The notes under the pieces: generated by a model
Told to the model about the DNA's origin: nothing
The model's database searches: none
Seen by the model: only the letters and a program-made list of their open reading frames with translations
Made by a program: the position numbers and the translations under genes
Source: Takakia lepidozioides
Lineage: Eukaryota; Streptophyta; Takakiopsida; Takakiales; Takakiaceae
Reading direction: 5' to 3'
Assembly (NCBI GenBank): GCA_030704615.1
Contig: CM060734.1
Location: forward strand, 28,102,042-28,166,041
DNA: 64,000 nt
Shown here: in pieces, positions 46,512 to 56,795 of the stretch
Layout: each line of letters begins with the position of its first letter
Numbering within the stretch: position 1 is the first letter of the stretch

Positions 46512-47324
46512 TCACGTTGTCAATGGGACTTCGACTGCTCTCAGAACTAGCTCATGAGTCATGGGGCTCCTCCATGTAAAGTCGATTGCAGCCGTTGTAC
46601 CGCCCCTAGTGATGTTCACCACAATGTCCTGCCCTTCAATCATACCACCATCGAATATGGAAATCTTCACGTTTTCGTCGTCCACACCAATGCGAATGTC
46701 CCCATACAATGGAGAAGAGGAGCGCACTCCTTGAGGAGAATAGATCTCTCCGATGGAGTCCACCCACGTCCAGTGGCAGCAGTTCCACCGCAACAGCATA
46801 GTAGTGCGCCTTCTTCTGCATGGGTGACCGTCGTAGCTGGGAAAATCGGAATCGAGGATGCGCAGGAGCCACGGACTCCTCAGACCAAGATCGTCACCCC
46901 GCTCGAAGGCGTAGTGGCCTACGATATACTCAAAAGCCACCAATGTTTCCACAATCGAACCAGTATCTTCTGTGTAATCTGTGTACCAGATAACAATGTC
47001 TCCCGATGTGGCCGAATACATTGCATAATCGATGCCTCCAAATGGGTAGTCGTCCCGGTTCCGGAAGCACGGCATCCTTGCAAAGGAGGACCTGAGGACG
47101 ACTTGGATGCAGATGACAATGACCTTGCGGACAGCTACGAAGCCCTTAGATTTTGGAAAATGATGCAAAGCAGAAGAGCAGTCCGGCCTCCAATAATGGA
47201 GCATCTGGGTCCCACGTACCCACCGACGGAGGTGGATGAACCCATACATCTTTCTCATCAAGAAGTTATAGTTTGAGATCTGCCACCGAAGTCCATTCCC
47301 CCGGTTGGAAATTCGGCGCCGCAT
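46512..47324 (-). CDS. Unrecognised protein, inverted paralog of the 47.5-48.15 kb frame
   Basis: This is an open frame of 270 codons. Conserved blocks shared with the plus-strand neighbour are GIDYAMYSATSGDIVIW, AFEYIVGHYAFE, LYGDIRIG, ISIFDGGMIEGQDIVV and HELVLRAV. The end block (DIVV...W..P...LVLRAV) also resembles the N-terminal part of the MULE proteins at 56.8 and 62.9 kb (TIVV...EW.VPPSD.ILYRAV), so it may be a fragment of that family. The function is unknown. Its 5' end faces the paralog. Confidence 0.5.
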   Translation of the reverse strand: MRRRISNRGNGLRWQISNYNFLMRKMYGFIHLRRWVRGTQMLHYWRPDCSSALHHFPKSKGFVAVRKVIVICIQVVLRSSFARMPCFRNRDDYPFGGIDYAMYSATSGDIVIWYTDYTEDTGSIVETLVAFEYIVGHYAFERGDDLGLRSPWLLRILDSDFPSYDGHPCRRRRTTMLLRWNCCHWTWVDSIGEIYSPQGVRSSSPLYGDIRIGVDDENVKISIFDGGMIEGQDIVVNITRGGTTAAIDFTWRSPMTHELVLRAVEVPLTT

Positions 47325-47330
47325 TTACAT
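47305..47330. repeat. Isolated palindrome at the centre of the inverted ORF pair
   Basis: GAAATTCGG-CG-CCGCATTT (about 47,308-47,326) is a hybrid of the two palindrome types seen later: one arm is of the 63-kb type, the other of the 55-kb type. It overlaps the start of the minus-strand frame. Confidence 0.6.
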
Positions 47331-47484
47331 CGAAGAGGGGATGGACTTCGTCGTGTCCAGTGGCTATCGGCCCACCTGGCAGTGAGTGCCCATAGTTTGC
47401 ATGGCAGGGTAGGAAACTGAAACGGCTACTCATGAAGCAGCCAATCTTCATCGGTCCAGGATCCTGTAGGGGGGAAATTTAAAT

Positions 47485-48147
47485 GTGCCCTGGAGTGTTG
47501 TGAGGAATTGCAGCGTTAGCTTGAACTTTTTCCAGCCACCGCGCTGCTCCTCCTCCATCCGGGAGCTGTCATTGAGCGTACTCCGCTACTCTTTTTCAAG
47601 GATGCCGTGCCGCGAAATCCAGCCGACTGCCCTTATCATGGCCACGATTATGCTATGTTCAAACCAGAATCAGGAGACATCATTGTCTGGCTCTCTGTTT
47701 TCACAGACGCTGCTGGAATCAAGCAAGAGTCTTTGCGCGCAATGGAGTATCTGGAGGGCTATTACCGCTTGAGCGAGGTGAGGGCGAGGGTCAATGCGGT
47801 CCGTGGGTCCTGAAAATTGTTGACCTCGATATACCAAGCTGGAAAGGGATGCCGGACAGATCACGCACGGCCTCGCTTTGGCGCTGGATCTGCTGCCAGT
47901 GGACCAGGGAGGACGGCACGGGGAAAACTATATACGTGCAGATCACTCCGCTCTTCCAGTGTATGGAGACATTCGGCTGAGTTGCGAAGACGAATCGCAC
48001 GGGCACATGAGGCCCACAGTGACCTTGTCAATGTATGATGGTGGTATCATCGATGGACATGACATTGTCGTCGGCTCAGCAAGGGCAGCAGAACGACCGA
48101 ATTGCAGTTTACCTCGAGGTGCCGCAGCAGTGATGAGCTTGTTTTGA
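47485..48147 (+). pseudogene. Unrecognised protein, plus-strand inverted paralog, frameshifted
   Basis: Homologous blocks appear in three frames: HDYAMFKPESGDIIVW and AMEYLEGYYRLSEV (47,607-47,813), IVDLDIPSWKGMP (after 47,813), then VYGDIRLSCEDES and LSMYDGGIIDGHDIVV (47,878-48,080), and DELVLRVSKF (about 48,130). The order matches the minus-strand paralog at 46.5-47.3 kb, so at least two indels or short introns interrupt it. Confidence 0.5.
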
Positions 48148-48149
48148 GG

Positions 48150-48420
48150 GTATCGAAGTTCCGTCGACTTGGTGAAGCCCATGTAGAGAAGGGCTTAGTT
48201 TTGTCTGCAGTTGGTAAATGTGAGACATCGTGTCCGATCAATAAACCCATCGTACCTCACTTCTGTATGATTGTGTTTCATTCTGTTGAATAACTGTCGG
48301 AATTGGCCCCTGTTTACAATTTGATGTCTCATTTCTACAATGTGTCTGTCCGGATGAATATAGCAGAGTAACCGGTATGTGAGTCATGTGTCAAGAATAT
48401 ACCAGAGTAACGCCATGTCG
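48150..48420. other. No gene seen
   Basis: This is unique-looking sequence between the inverted pair and the first palindrome array. No motif or repeat is recognised. Confidence 0.3.
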
Positions 48421-48424
48421 GACA

Positions 48425-49075
48425 TTGAAATGCGGCACCGCATTTCCATGTGGGACAAGGAAATGCGGTGCATCATTTCCGTCCAGGTACCGAAAATACC
48501 AACACGGGTTCTATAAATTGGACAGACAACGAGGTTGGCATTGCAAATGCGGCGACGCATTTCCAGCTTGGCAATGGAAACTTCTTTTGGACAAGGGAAT
48601 GCGGGTGCCGCATTTCCGTCCAACACTTCGAAAAGTGTGACATTTCCGACCAGCGCGATGGAATGCGTTACCGCATTTCCCGTGAGAGGGTCTGCAAATG
48701 GACAAATTGCGATGTCCGTTCTGGAAATGCGGCGCCGCATTTCCATGTCCGTCATCGACTTTTTTTTACAATGGAATGCGGTGCCAATTTTTGGTGATGG
48801 GCCTGCAGTTCGAACAACGACCATCCCCAATATGGAAATGCGGCACCGCATTTTCAATTCCGCCATCGACTCCTGTTCGACCTCCTTGTTCGACCTCTGT
48901 AAGCGTGGTGGCATCCATGCAATGAGCGGGAGAGGCCAAAACTGGCGTGTGGACAAAGGAAATTTTGGAAATGCGGCACCGCATTTCCAATCGGCCGATT
49001 ACTTTTTACTATGCCAACATTGAAATGGAAAATTTAGTCCCTCCCTGTTTGGAAATGCGGTGCCCCATTTCTGAT
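48425..49075. repeat. Palindrome array 1 (about ten copies)
   Basis: Units have half-site GGAAATGCGG, a 2-nt centre (CA, CG, TG or TA), and the reverse-complement half. They lie near 48,429, 48,463, 48,545, 48,600, 48,663, 48,722, 48,775, 48,834, 48,967 and 49,053. Several are perfect over 20-22 nt, others carry one or two changes. Spacing is 34-130 bp and less regular than in array 2. The array ends about 120 bp beyond the stop codon of the ParB-like/methyltransferase gene. Confidence 0.85.
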
Positions 49076-49189
49076 TTTGGAGCGTCGTGGTTTCAGCGAT
49101 TGTGTGGCTGGATGCACACTGGAGAGGGTCACGAATGTCGGCAGAATTCCTTTATATACTCGAAGAGAATTACATTTACAGAGACTTCA

Positions 49190-52100
49190 TTAAAATTCTA
49201 TTAATCTGAAAAAAATCATCGAATCCTCATCCTGTTCTAGACTGTCCTGCTCGCTCCACCCCTCAGTGCCTTTCTCATCTCCAGCGGACTGCTCATTGGC
49301 CAGGCTTTCGAAAATCCCATCTTCCCTTGCGGAACTGTCCATCTCACCTCCGTTGGGTCGTCTTCCTATGTCGGCGTCGCTCATCCGCTGAATCACATAT
49401 GTACTTCGTACCCCGTTACCTGTCTGAGCTGCTGCCAACTCTTTCCTTATCCTTTCTGTCCTCCCTAGCCTCTCCAAAATCTGCTCTACTTTACTGGGAT
49501 TTTTCTCACTTCTTCTAATCGCTGTATTTGCGAGTTTAGCTGCATAACTAGGAAGGGAGTAGTCCCTCACCGGGCTCGTCATGAAGTCGGCCCTCGCAAA
49601 GAACGGGACATTCTTCCTGGCAGGAAGTGTAGGCCCTACATGTTTCGACCCGGACCCTGCAATCCTGCACATGACAATCATCAACGAGACTAATGAGAAC
49701 CACAGTCGGGAAATTCGTTTGACATAAATGACCCAGAAGGCTTTGCAAACTTACAATGTTTGCACTCACTCGTATTCCGGGTTCTCCTCCGCATCAATGT
49801 CCACTGTGTCTTCCTCGGACTCCGACGAATCCGAGGAGACTTCCGCTCTGTCGGGAGCCTTAACATTCCGTTGCAGCCCTTCCAGATGGGATCCCCACAC
49901 GGATGAATCCTCCTCGTAGGCAAAGAGGTGCCGGTCGGAAAACCGCCCAGCCCACATTGAGGCACCTGTTACAATGCCATCCACACATTACCACATGGCG
50001 CTTCAGATGTTGCGAACTACATCCTAACGAGAATTTGCAGAACAGCATAGATCAAGATTCTGCATACCTGTCCCACAGATGAGGTCGAGCACTGTGCCCT
50101 CCACGTCTGTGCATGTCTCCATAATTGTCTGAATGAAGGCAGGGCTCCGAGTCCGTGAGTACCGCAGGGGTTCCGTTGAAGTGAGGCTATGAGGGAGAAG
50201 TTCCTTGGGAACGTTGTTGAACAGAACGTCGTAATCGAGGGGTCGCAGTTCGGGTCAACCTTTCCTCCCTCCTTCCGGAAAGCAAAGGTGGAGTTCTCCT
50301 TCACAAAGCAGTATGCATCGAACTGCTTCGTCTGCATACACAGGGGGGAAAACGATTAGAAACCGAATGCGGCACCGCATTTGAAAAACCCAAGCAAATG
50401 AATGGACGAGTGCCAGTGTCGTAATCACCTTCTTCCCTTCCGACCGAAGGCCCAGTGTGTTGATGCACGTCCACTTCTTTTTCAGAATCGGGACGGCGCT
50501 CTTGCGGGTCCACTTCGCAATTCCTGTCTGAGTTTTTTTCCTCTGCTCGCCAGGACAACCACACAGCCTCTGTCGTCCAACACCATGCGGGCAAGCCCGA
50601 ATCCTTTCTTCCAAAAGTCCTCCGAGTACCTGTTCCAAGATGGCAAAGCTTGCAGTCCTTCCACAGGCTCTCCGTCCGGAATATCCAAGATGATCATATC
50701 GCAAGACCACTCGGTGGCATTTCCGCCCCTCCTACAATCCTTGTCTGCACACACCCTCTCAAAGAACGAGACCATATTCTGAAATCCTGGGGTGTCGGAA
50801 GGCTCTTCGGCAGTCGCCTTCTTCAGTGCTCTGCCCTTCAGACCCTCCATGGTCTTCATGTATGCCAACTTGGCTGCCCGTCCATCCAAAGCCGCCAAGA
50901 AACTCTCATTTACACACTGGACTACTGTTTCGGGAGCCACTTTCGGCCTCTTCATTTCCACCGGCTCGAAAGGGTGCCCCCCTGGGGGGTTGAAGAGTGC
51001 CTTCTTTGCCGAGCCAGTTCTCGTGCCTCTCGTGACAACGGTGGGCACAGGGGAGGCAGCCTGCGTTTTGGGGGGTGGGCTGGTTGCAAAGTCTCCATCG
51101 GAGTCCTCTTCCTCACCCTCTTCCTGAACAGGCTGTTTCTGCTTCTTCGTTTTGGCGGGTGTCACAACAGCTGCTCCTTGCTGGCGAGTCCTCTTCTTCG
51201 ACCCCTTCTGTTGGGCCTGCACAGCTGCATCCACCGTCTTTTGTGCCATCTCAGCTGCCTTTCTGGATTCTTCCAGAGCAGCAGATTCCTTTGCCGACTT
51301 TGGCCCAGCAGGGACACGTCTTTCCTTTCTCTTCTCTTCTGCCAAGGCGTGCAGATCTTTCTCAGACTCGTCAACAATACCGCCAGACATGTCCAGGTAC
51401 CACGGGCATCCAACGAGATGCGCGGGATGCCATTGTTTCTGCATCTCGGGTGTGTAGACACAGCTTGGGCCCGCCACGGTCCAAGCCATGAAGAACGGGG
51501 GCTCTTGAGCCAGGGCCCCTGTCTGAAGGAGCACGTATTTCATATACCTGCAAGGCAGTCAGCATGCGTGAGCAAAAGTTGAGACCAACCTACTCGCAGA
51601 GTGCCACCGAAAACATAAAATGCGAATGCGGTGCCGCATTTCCGAGACAAACCTCGTAACCAGGCTTCGCATACAAGGGCAGCTGTGCTTCACCTGTAAA
51701 CAATTCGCATTGCAGCTTTCCCCGCTCCCTCCTGATGTGTAAACTCCACGCTCCTTCTTGCTGTCTGTAGCTCTCTGGCGAAAAGGTTGTCCTTGTACGC
51801 ACATCTGAAACGTGTCACGTAGTCTTCCAATGTCTGTGTTCCATCCCATTTGACGTACAAGCCGAACGAATTTGTGTGCATTACGACTTGCTCCTTCGCA
51901 TTCGACATTACCTGCGATTCCCAAATGCATTGTCACGTAGCAGTTCAGGGAATTCATTTCAGAAAAGCAAATCTGGGGAAGTACCTTGAATTACCTGGAA
52001 CCACCAAGTCATACGGTTGAGCCACACATCCACTGCAGGGTCGGAAACTTCCAGTGGAAAAGACCACATTGTCCTTATGCTCTCGGATGCATTCCAGATC

Positions 52101-54400
52101 GACAGCCACCGTGTCTGCCATTTCCGATCCAATGTCAGGAGCTGGAAGAGAGTGGCTATTGCTAGGAAGGAACTTCAGTGCATTGAAACCTCACCTTCTC
52201 TTTCGCCTCCACACATGCCGTTGAGAGGTGATGCAGTTTCTCCAATTGCATGGTCGGCTGCATGGCCCGAGAATAGTGTTTTGCAATCTCGGGGATGAAG
52301 TCCTTTCCAAGTGCCGGATCTGCAATTGCCACCAGCTTCACAAGCTTTGACTTGTATTTGGTTCTGGACTTGACACCGGCTTCCTTCAAGTGCTCAGTCA
52401 ATGACTGCAACGTTTTGACCTGCCCCTCACTTTCCATGAAGAAGCGTTTGGCATGGGCCAAATCCAGCTTGATGTTTGACTGCCAACAAAAACATGCAGA
52501 AGCGTTACATTCGATTCATGTGGAAACATTACTGAAATTGGGGAAGGATGAGCAGGGAAATTGGAGGACGACTTACTTCGTATATCACCTCCACCATTCC
52601 ATCCATAGTGAGACGATACCATGTCCGGTCTGTTTTTGCAACGGCTTTCTGAATGAGCTCGGGCTCCAGCATTTCCGCAAACATCTGCGGATCAGTGAGA
52701 CCAGTTTTCCTCACCCTGTACAGCATATGTGCCATGTGGGTATGCACGTACGCATTCTCAGTGACCCTGCAAGGCACACTCTCCAGTTCAGTACACGGAA
52801 GCACGGAAACAAACCAGAATGGAAACCGAAATGCGGCACCGCATTTCGAACGTGCTAGGGAGGGTATGAGTATCTTACGAGTTGAGGTCCGCCATGGCAT
52901 TCTTGAGCAGGGAGGAGTCTGCCGCCTTCACCTTCAGGATGACACACTCCACCATGTAATGCCAGCCAATGCTTGGCATGGTTCTGCTTGATGTACTCCC
53001 ACCAGGCGAGAAGTCGGTGATTCCCGTCCCACACAAAAGAACATTTTACCCGACATATGGCCGAAGTCTGGATCACCCTTCAGCGTCGCCTCGAATTCGT
53101 CGTTGCGAGTGTGCCAGTGGGTATCCCACGTTGACAATTCATCGGCAGTGGGTCCACGAGTTTCGCCGTCCTCATTCTCAATGGAAACGTAAAACGCTGC
53201 CGATCCCAGACGGTACCCTTCTCGAAATGCGAACTTGAGCTTATCCACATCTCCGGGAAGGGCCTGCCTGACGATGGGAAGGGAGACCATGCGACAGAGT
53301 GGGATTCGAAGAGTCCGCTGGAATACCCTGCTGCCCAGAACTCTGCCAATGCTACTGTGTGTCTCCTCCAACATTTTATCCGCTGCACTTTTGAAATCCT
53401 CCGGAGACATGTCTGTAGGTGCCGGTAGTGGCTGAGCAGCTGGAGCATCCTCAACTGGAGCTGCACTCTGGGGCCTGTCTGCGGGCAATTCTGCCATTGC
53501 AGAGGCCTCCTCCGGGCCTGCTTGCTCATCGGTGGTGAGGTCTTGCTGCGAACGTTGAGCGGCAGCACCCTCCTCCGGTACCAAATCGAGATCAACGGTC
53601 GATCCATTGCCTTCGCTGCAGCAGAGTCGGCCCCAACATCTGCAGGCGGGAAATCCTCCAGGAACTGAGCTTCAGCTCGTGGAAGCGGTTTTGCGGGAGA
53701 TTGTTCGCCGTCGCCCTGATTGCCTTCTGCTTCCTCATCCTTGCAGGTGAAGGTGTCTGCTGCAATTGAATCTGTCTTTTACCCTGCTGCTTCATTCGCG
53801 TTGGGGGGGTGAATCGGCCTGAGCCGGTTCAGAAGCCAGTAGAGGGACGGGCTGCTTCTTCTTCGACTTTGCTGGAGAAGGGCCCGACCCCTGCTGGCGA
53901 TTCTCCATGACCGAAGAACGCGAGTCGATCTCTGGGGCTTTGAACTTGCCCTTCGAAGACGCGTCTTTGAATCGCACAGGGCTAGGCCCGGCAGGAATAC
54001 CCGCGCTCGGGATCGGGTGGGTGTACGTGCTGCAGCTAGCTCCTCGGACTCTTCCTGCGGCTCTTCGGATTCCTGCGATCCCTCCAGCACGTCCACCTTT
54101 CCTGTTAGGCATGCAAACATGTTCTGCATTCAAGTCTCCTAGCATTCAGTCTAAGAATTACAGAAGCAAAATGGGGGTTCGGTGCTCGATCAGCTGCGCG
54201 CAGCCCGATCGCATGGAGCTCTCACTGGTGGCTGGGTTGCCTGAGTGGCCTGCTGCTCGGAGATGGCAATCTCCTCCTGTAGACGCATCTGCTTCCTCCC
54301 CTTCGGCATTGGCCTACGTCCGAAGTATAATTTCCGGAGCTTGCGACGAGGTCTCCTGTCTGGTGCACGAACTCCCCCCCTCTCAGGTTCGAGCATAAGA
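49190..54400 (-). CDS. Multi-exon ParB-like / beta-class DNA amino-methyltransferase-like fusion protein
   Basis: Exons (right to left, GT-AG): a possible first exon from about 54,390; 54,123-52,878; 52,766-52,577; 52,479-52,195; 52,141-51,995; 51,912-51,653; 51,547-50,429; 50,331-50,068; 50,023-49,770; 49,674-49,193. The N-terminus is acidic and low-complexity. The second exon ends with a ParB/sulfiredoxin-like core, VWDGNHRLLAW (about 53,005-53,034). A helical middle part and a Lys/Glu-rich linker follow, then DMIILDIPDG (about 50,670-50,702) at the motif IV position and VLDLICGTGC at the motif I position (50,068-50,095 and next exon). Motif IV before motif I is the beta-class order of N4-C/N6-A methyltransferases, and ParB-methyltransferase fusions are known in phages and bacteria. 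The catalytic tetrad is DIPD, not DPPY/SPPW, so activity is uncertain. At least four single-base indels (one in the DGNHRL exon, one in an A7 run at about 50,553) break the frame; they may be errors or decay. Confidence 0.6.
50364..50383. repeat. Palindrome inside an intron of the ParB-like gene
   Basis: AATGCGG-CA-CCGCATT lies in the intron between exons 50,429-51,547 and 50,068-50,331. Confidence 0.7.
51622..51642. repeat. Palindrome inside an intron of the ParB-like gene
   Basis: AATGCGG-TG-CCGCATT begins about 12 bases into the intron after the exon ending at 51,653. Confidence 0.7.
52826..52848. repeat. Palindrome inside an intron of the ParB-like gene
   Basis: CGAAATGCGG-CA-CCGCATTTCG, perfect over 22 nt, lies in the intron between 52,766 and 52,878. 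Confidence 0.75.
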
Positions 54401-54740
54401 AGAACAGAGAGAGGGAAAAGGGGCAAAGAGTGCAGATGGAAAGGGCGCGAGAGGGGTGACTGAGGAGACACGACAAAAGTAGATGAAACGGCGGTGATGC
54501 ACCACTTGGGTTCGAAAGGGTTGGACGAAAGTGTCTCCTCGTGGAGTTTGCGTCATTACGAAATTCGAATCGTTCAGGGTACGCCTGCCGTCCGAAAAAC
54601 AAACATCATTATCCAACGGTCAGGCCGCGCCGCCTCATGCCCCTTCAGTCAGATAGAGTGCCGACATGTGCAGCAATTCCGTTGCTCCACGTGTTCACAT
54701 TTCAAGGCATTTCCGTCCCAGCGTCTGATGAGTTGGAGCG
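54400..54740. promoter_or_regulatory. Upstream region of the ParB-like gene
   Basis: This is the non-coding gap between the likely first exon and palindrome array 2. It has a GA-rich tract at 54,400-54,470. With the array it forms the shared region between the divergent ParB-like gene and the MULE gene. No TATA box is obvious. Confidence 0.3.
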
Positions 54741-56370
54741 AAAATGCGAATGCGGCGCCGCATTTCCGTTAAGTACCATCACGAAGCTACACATCCGTAC
54801 TTGTTGGAAGAAAATGCGGCACCGCATTTCCGTTCCACCTTCACATACCTTAGTTGTTGAACGGAAATACGGTGCCGCATTTCCGTCCCACAGCTCCATG
54901 TATGAGATTCAAAGGGAAATGCCGCCGCATTTCCGTTCTGGAATGTCGAAAGGTGCGATTCGGACGGGAATGAGGCACAACATTTCAGTTCCCGTGGTTC
55001 ATGATTTTCAATGTGAACGGAAATGCGGTACCGCATTTCCGTTCCCCCTTCACATACGTTAGTTGATGAATGGAAATGCCGTGCCACATTTCCGTTCGGG
55101 AAAGTATAGAGGTCTCACCTGGACAGAAATGCGGTGCCGCATTTCCGGTCTGGAAAGTTTGAAGGTCTCACATGGATGGAAATGCGGCAACACATTTCCG
55201 TAGCACAGCTCCAGGCCCATATACAAAACGGAAATGCGGCGCCGCATTTCCGTTCTAGAATGTCGGAAGGTGCGACTCGGACGGAAATGCGGTGCCGCAT
55301 TTCTGTTCCCGTTGCGCACGATTTTCAGTCAGAACGGAAATGCGTACCGCATTTCCGTTCTGTAGAGTATTAACGTCTGACGCTGGCGGAAATGCTGTGC
55401 CGCATTTTCGTTCCACAGCTCCATGCCTCACATACAAAACGGAAATGCGGCGCCGCATTTCCGTTTTGGAATGTCGGAAGGTGCGACTCCGACGGAAATG
55501 CGGTACCGCATTTCAGTTCCGATGTTTCAGGATATTTCATCAGAACGGAAATGCGGTGCCGCATTTCCCTTTTGAATCTAATACATTCCGTTCTGGAATG
55601 TTGGGAGGTGCGACTCGGATGGAAATGCCGCATTTCAGTTCCGATGGTTCACGATTTCAGTCAGAACGGAAATGCGGTACCGCATTTCCGTTCTGGAATG
55701 TTGGTAGGTGCGACATACGCTGCCGCATTTCAGTTCGATGGTTCACGATTTTCAGTCAGAACGGAAATGCGGTACCGCATTTCCGTTCTGGATAGTATGA
55801 ATGTCTCAACGGTCGGAATTGCGCTGTATGAAGCTGTCGGAATCGCACTCGGCTCCATGCATCAGATACAAAATGGAAATGCGGCGCCGCATTTCCGTTC
55901 TGGAATGTCGGAAAGTGCGACTCGGACGGAAATGCGGTGCCGCATTTCTGTTCCCGTTGTTCATAATTCTCAATCAGAACGGAAATGCGGTACCGCATTT
56001 CCGTTCCACCTTCACATACCGTGCTTGGTGGATGGAAATGCGGTACCGCATTTCCGTGGAGAGTATGAATGTCTTTTAAGGACGGAAATGCTGCAGCATT
56101 TCTATCCCTCAGCTCCATGCATCAGATACAAAATGGAAATGCGGCGCCGCATTTCTGTTCCCTTGTTCATAAATCTCAATCAGAACGGAAATGCGGTACC
56201 GCATTTCCGTTCCACCTTCACATACCGTGCTTGCTGGATGGAAATGCGTTACCGCATTTCCGTTCTGGAGAGTATAAAGGTTTCCCCCGGACGGAAACTC
56301 GGTGCCGCATTTCCGTCGCTCTGGTGCATGACCAAGATGCAATACGGAAATGCGGCGCCGTATTTCCGTC
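54740..56370. repeat. Palindrome array 2 (about 30 copies, period about 53 bp)
   Basis: Each unit is GGAAATGCGG, a pyrimidine-purine centre (TA, CG, TG or CA), then the exact reverse complement. About ten are perfect over 22 nt, e.g. at 55,019, 55,230, 55,441, 55,547, 55,668, 55,874, 55,981, 56,035 and 56,187; the rest carry one to three changes. Spacers of about 30 bp fall into about four recurring types (TCCATGCATCAGATAC; GGAATGTCGGAAGGTGCGAC; GTTCATAATTCTCAATCAG; CACCTTCACATACCGTGC), giving a higher-order repeat of about 210 bp with four palindromes. The 363-codon frame 55,392-56,483 is repeat read-through. Confidence 0.93.
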
Positions 56371-56795
56371 CACCAGCAATCGAAAGAATCACTCGGACGG
56401 GAAATCTGGAACCTGAATGGGTTGCATTGTTCCGAAACAACACAATTGCGGCCAGTCTTGATGAGCACAACTTGGTTGTCTGACCGTTTTAACTAACAGT
56501 CCTGGCACTTGTCAGTGCGAACGTTCCTGTCTGCACCGAGAATACTGCTGGATCCACCCTCAGGAGAAACTGTCAGGAGATGTTATTTCGTCGCCGAATC
56601 GGCCATCATTGTCATACTTACTGGCTATGGAATCAAACCTCCCACCTTCATGCATGTAGCTTGAAACAATACTTTCCACTTCAATGTGCGACTTCCAATC
56701 GTCGATGGACTCCGCAGATCCACTTAGATGGTGCCTGTGAGCCTTGGTCTGTCGCTATACTGAACCTCGCACTTGCCAACTCCGTGCGGTGTTCG

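Noticed and set aside
46554-47276. 240-codon plus-strand ORF
   Set aside because: It is opposite the 270-codon minus frame, and only the minus frame has a paralog (47.5-48.15 kb) supporting it.
50650-51582. 310-codon plus-strand ORF
   Set aside because: It is antisense to the large exon 50,429-51,547 of the ParB-like/methyltransferase gene, which has splice borders and methyltransferase motifs.
54740-56370. CRISPR-like array (regular repeats with spacers of about 30 bp)
   Set aside because: Repeats are full palindromes with variable centres, spacers themselves repeat in a higher-order pattern, there are no cas genes, and the DNA is clearly eukaryotic.
55392-56483. 363-codon plus-strand ORF as a real protein
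   Set aside because: It consists only of palindrome units read in shifting frames; overlapping frames on the other strand are equally open.
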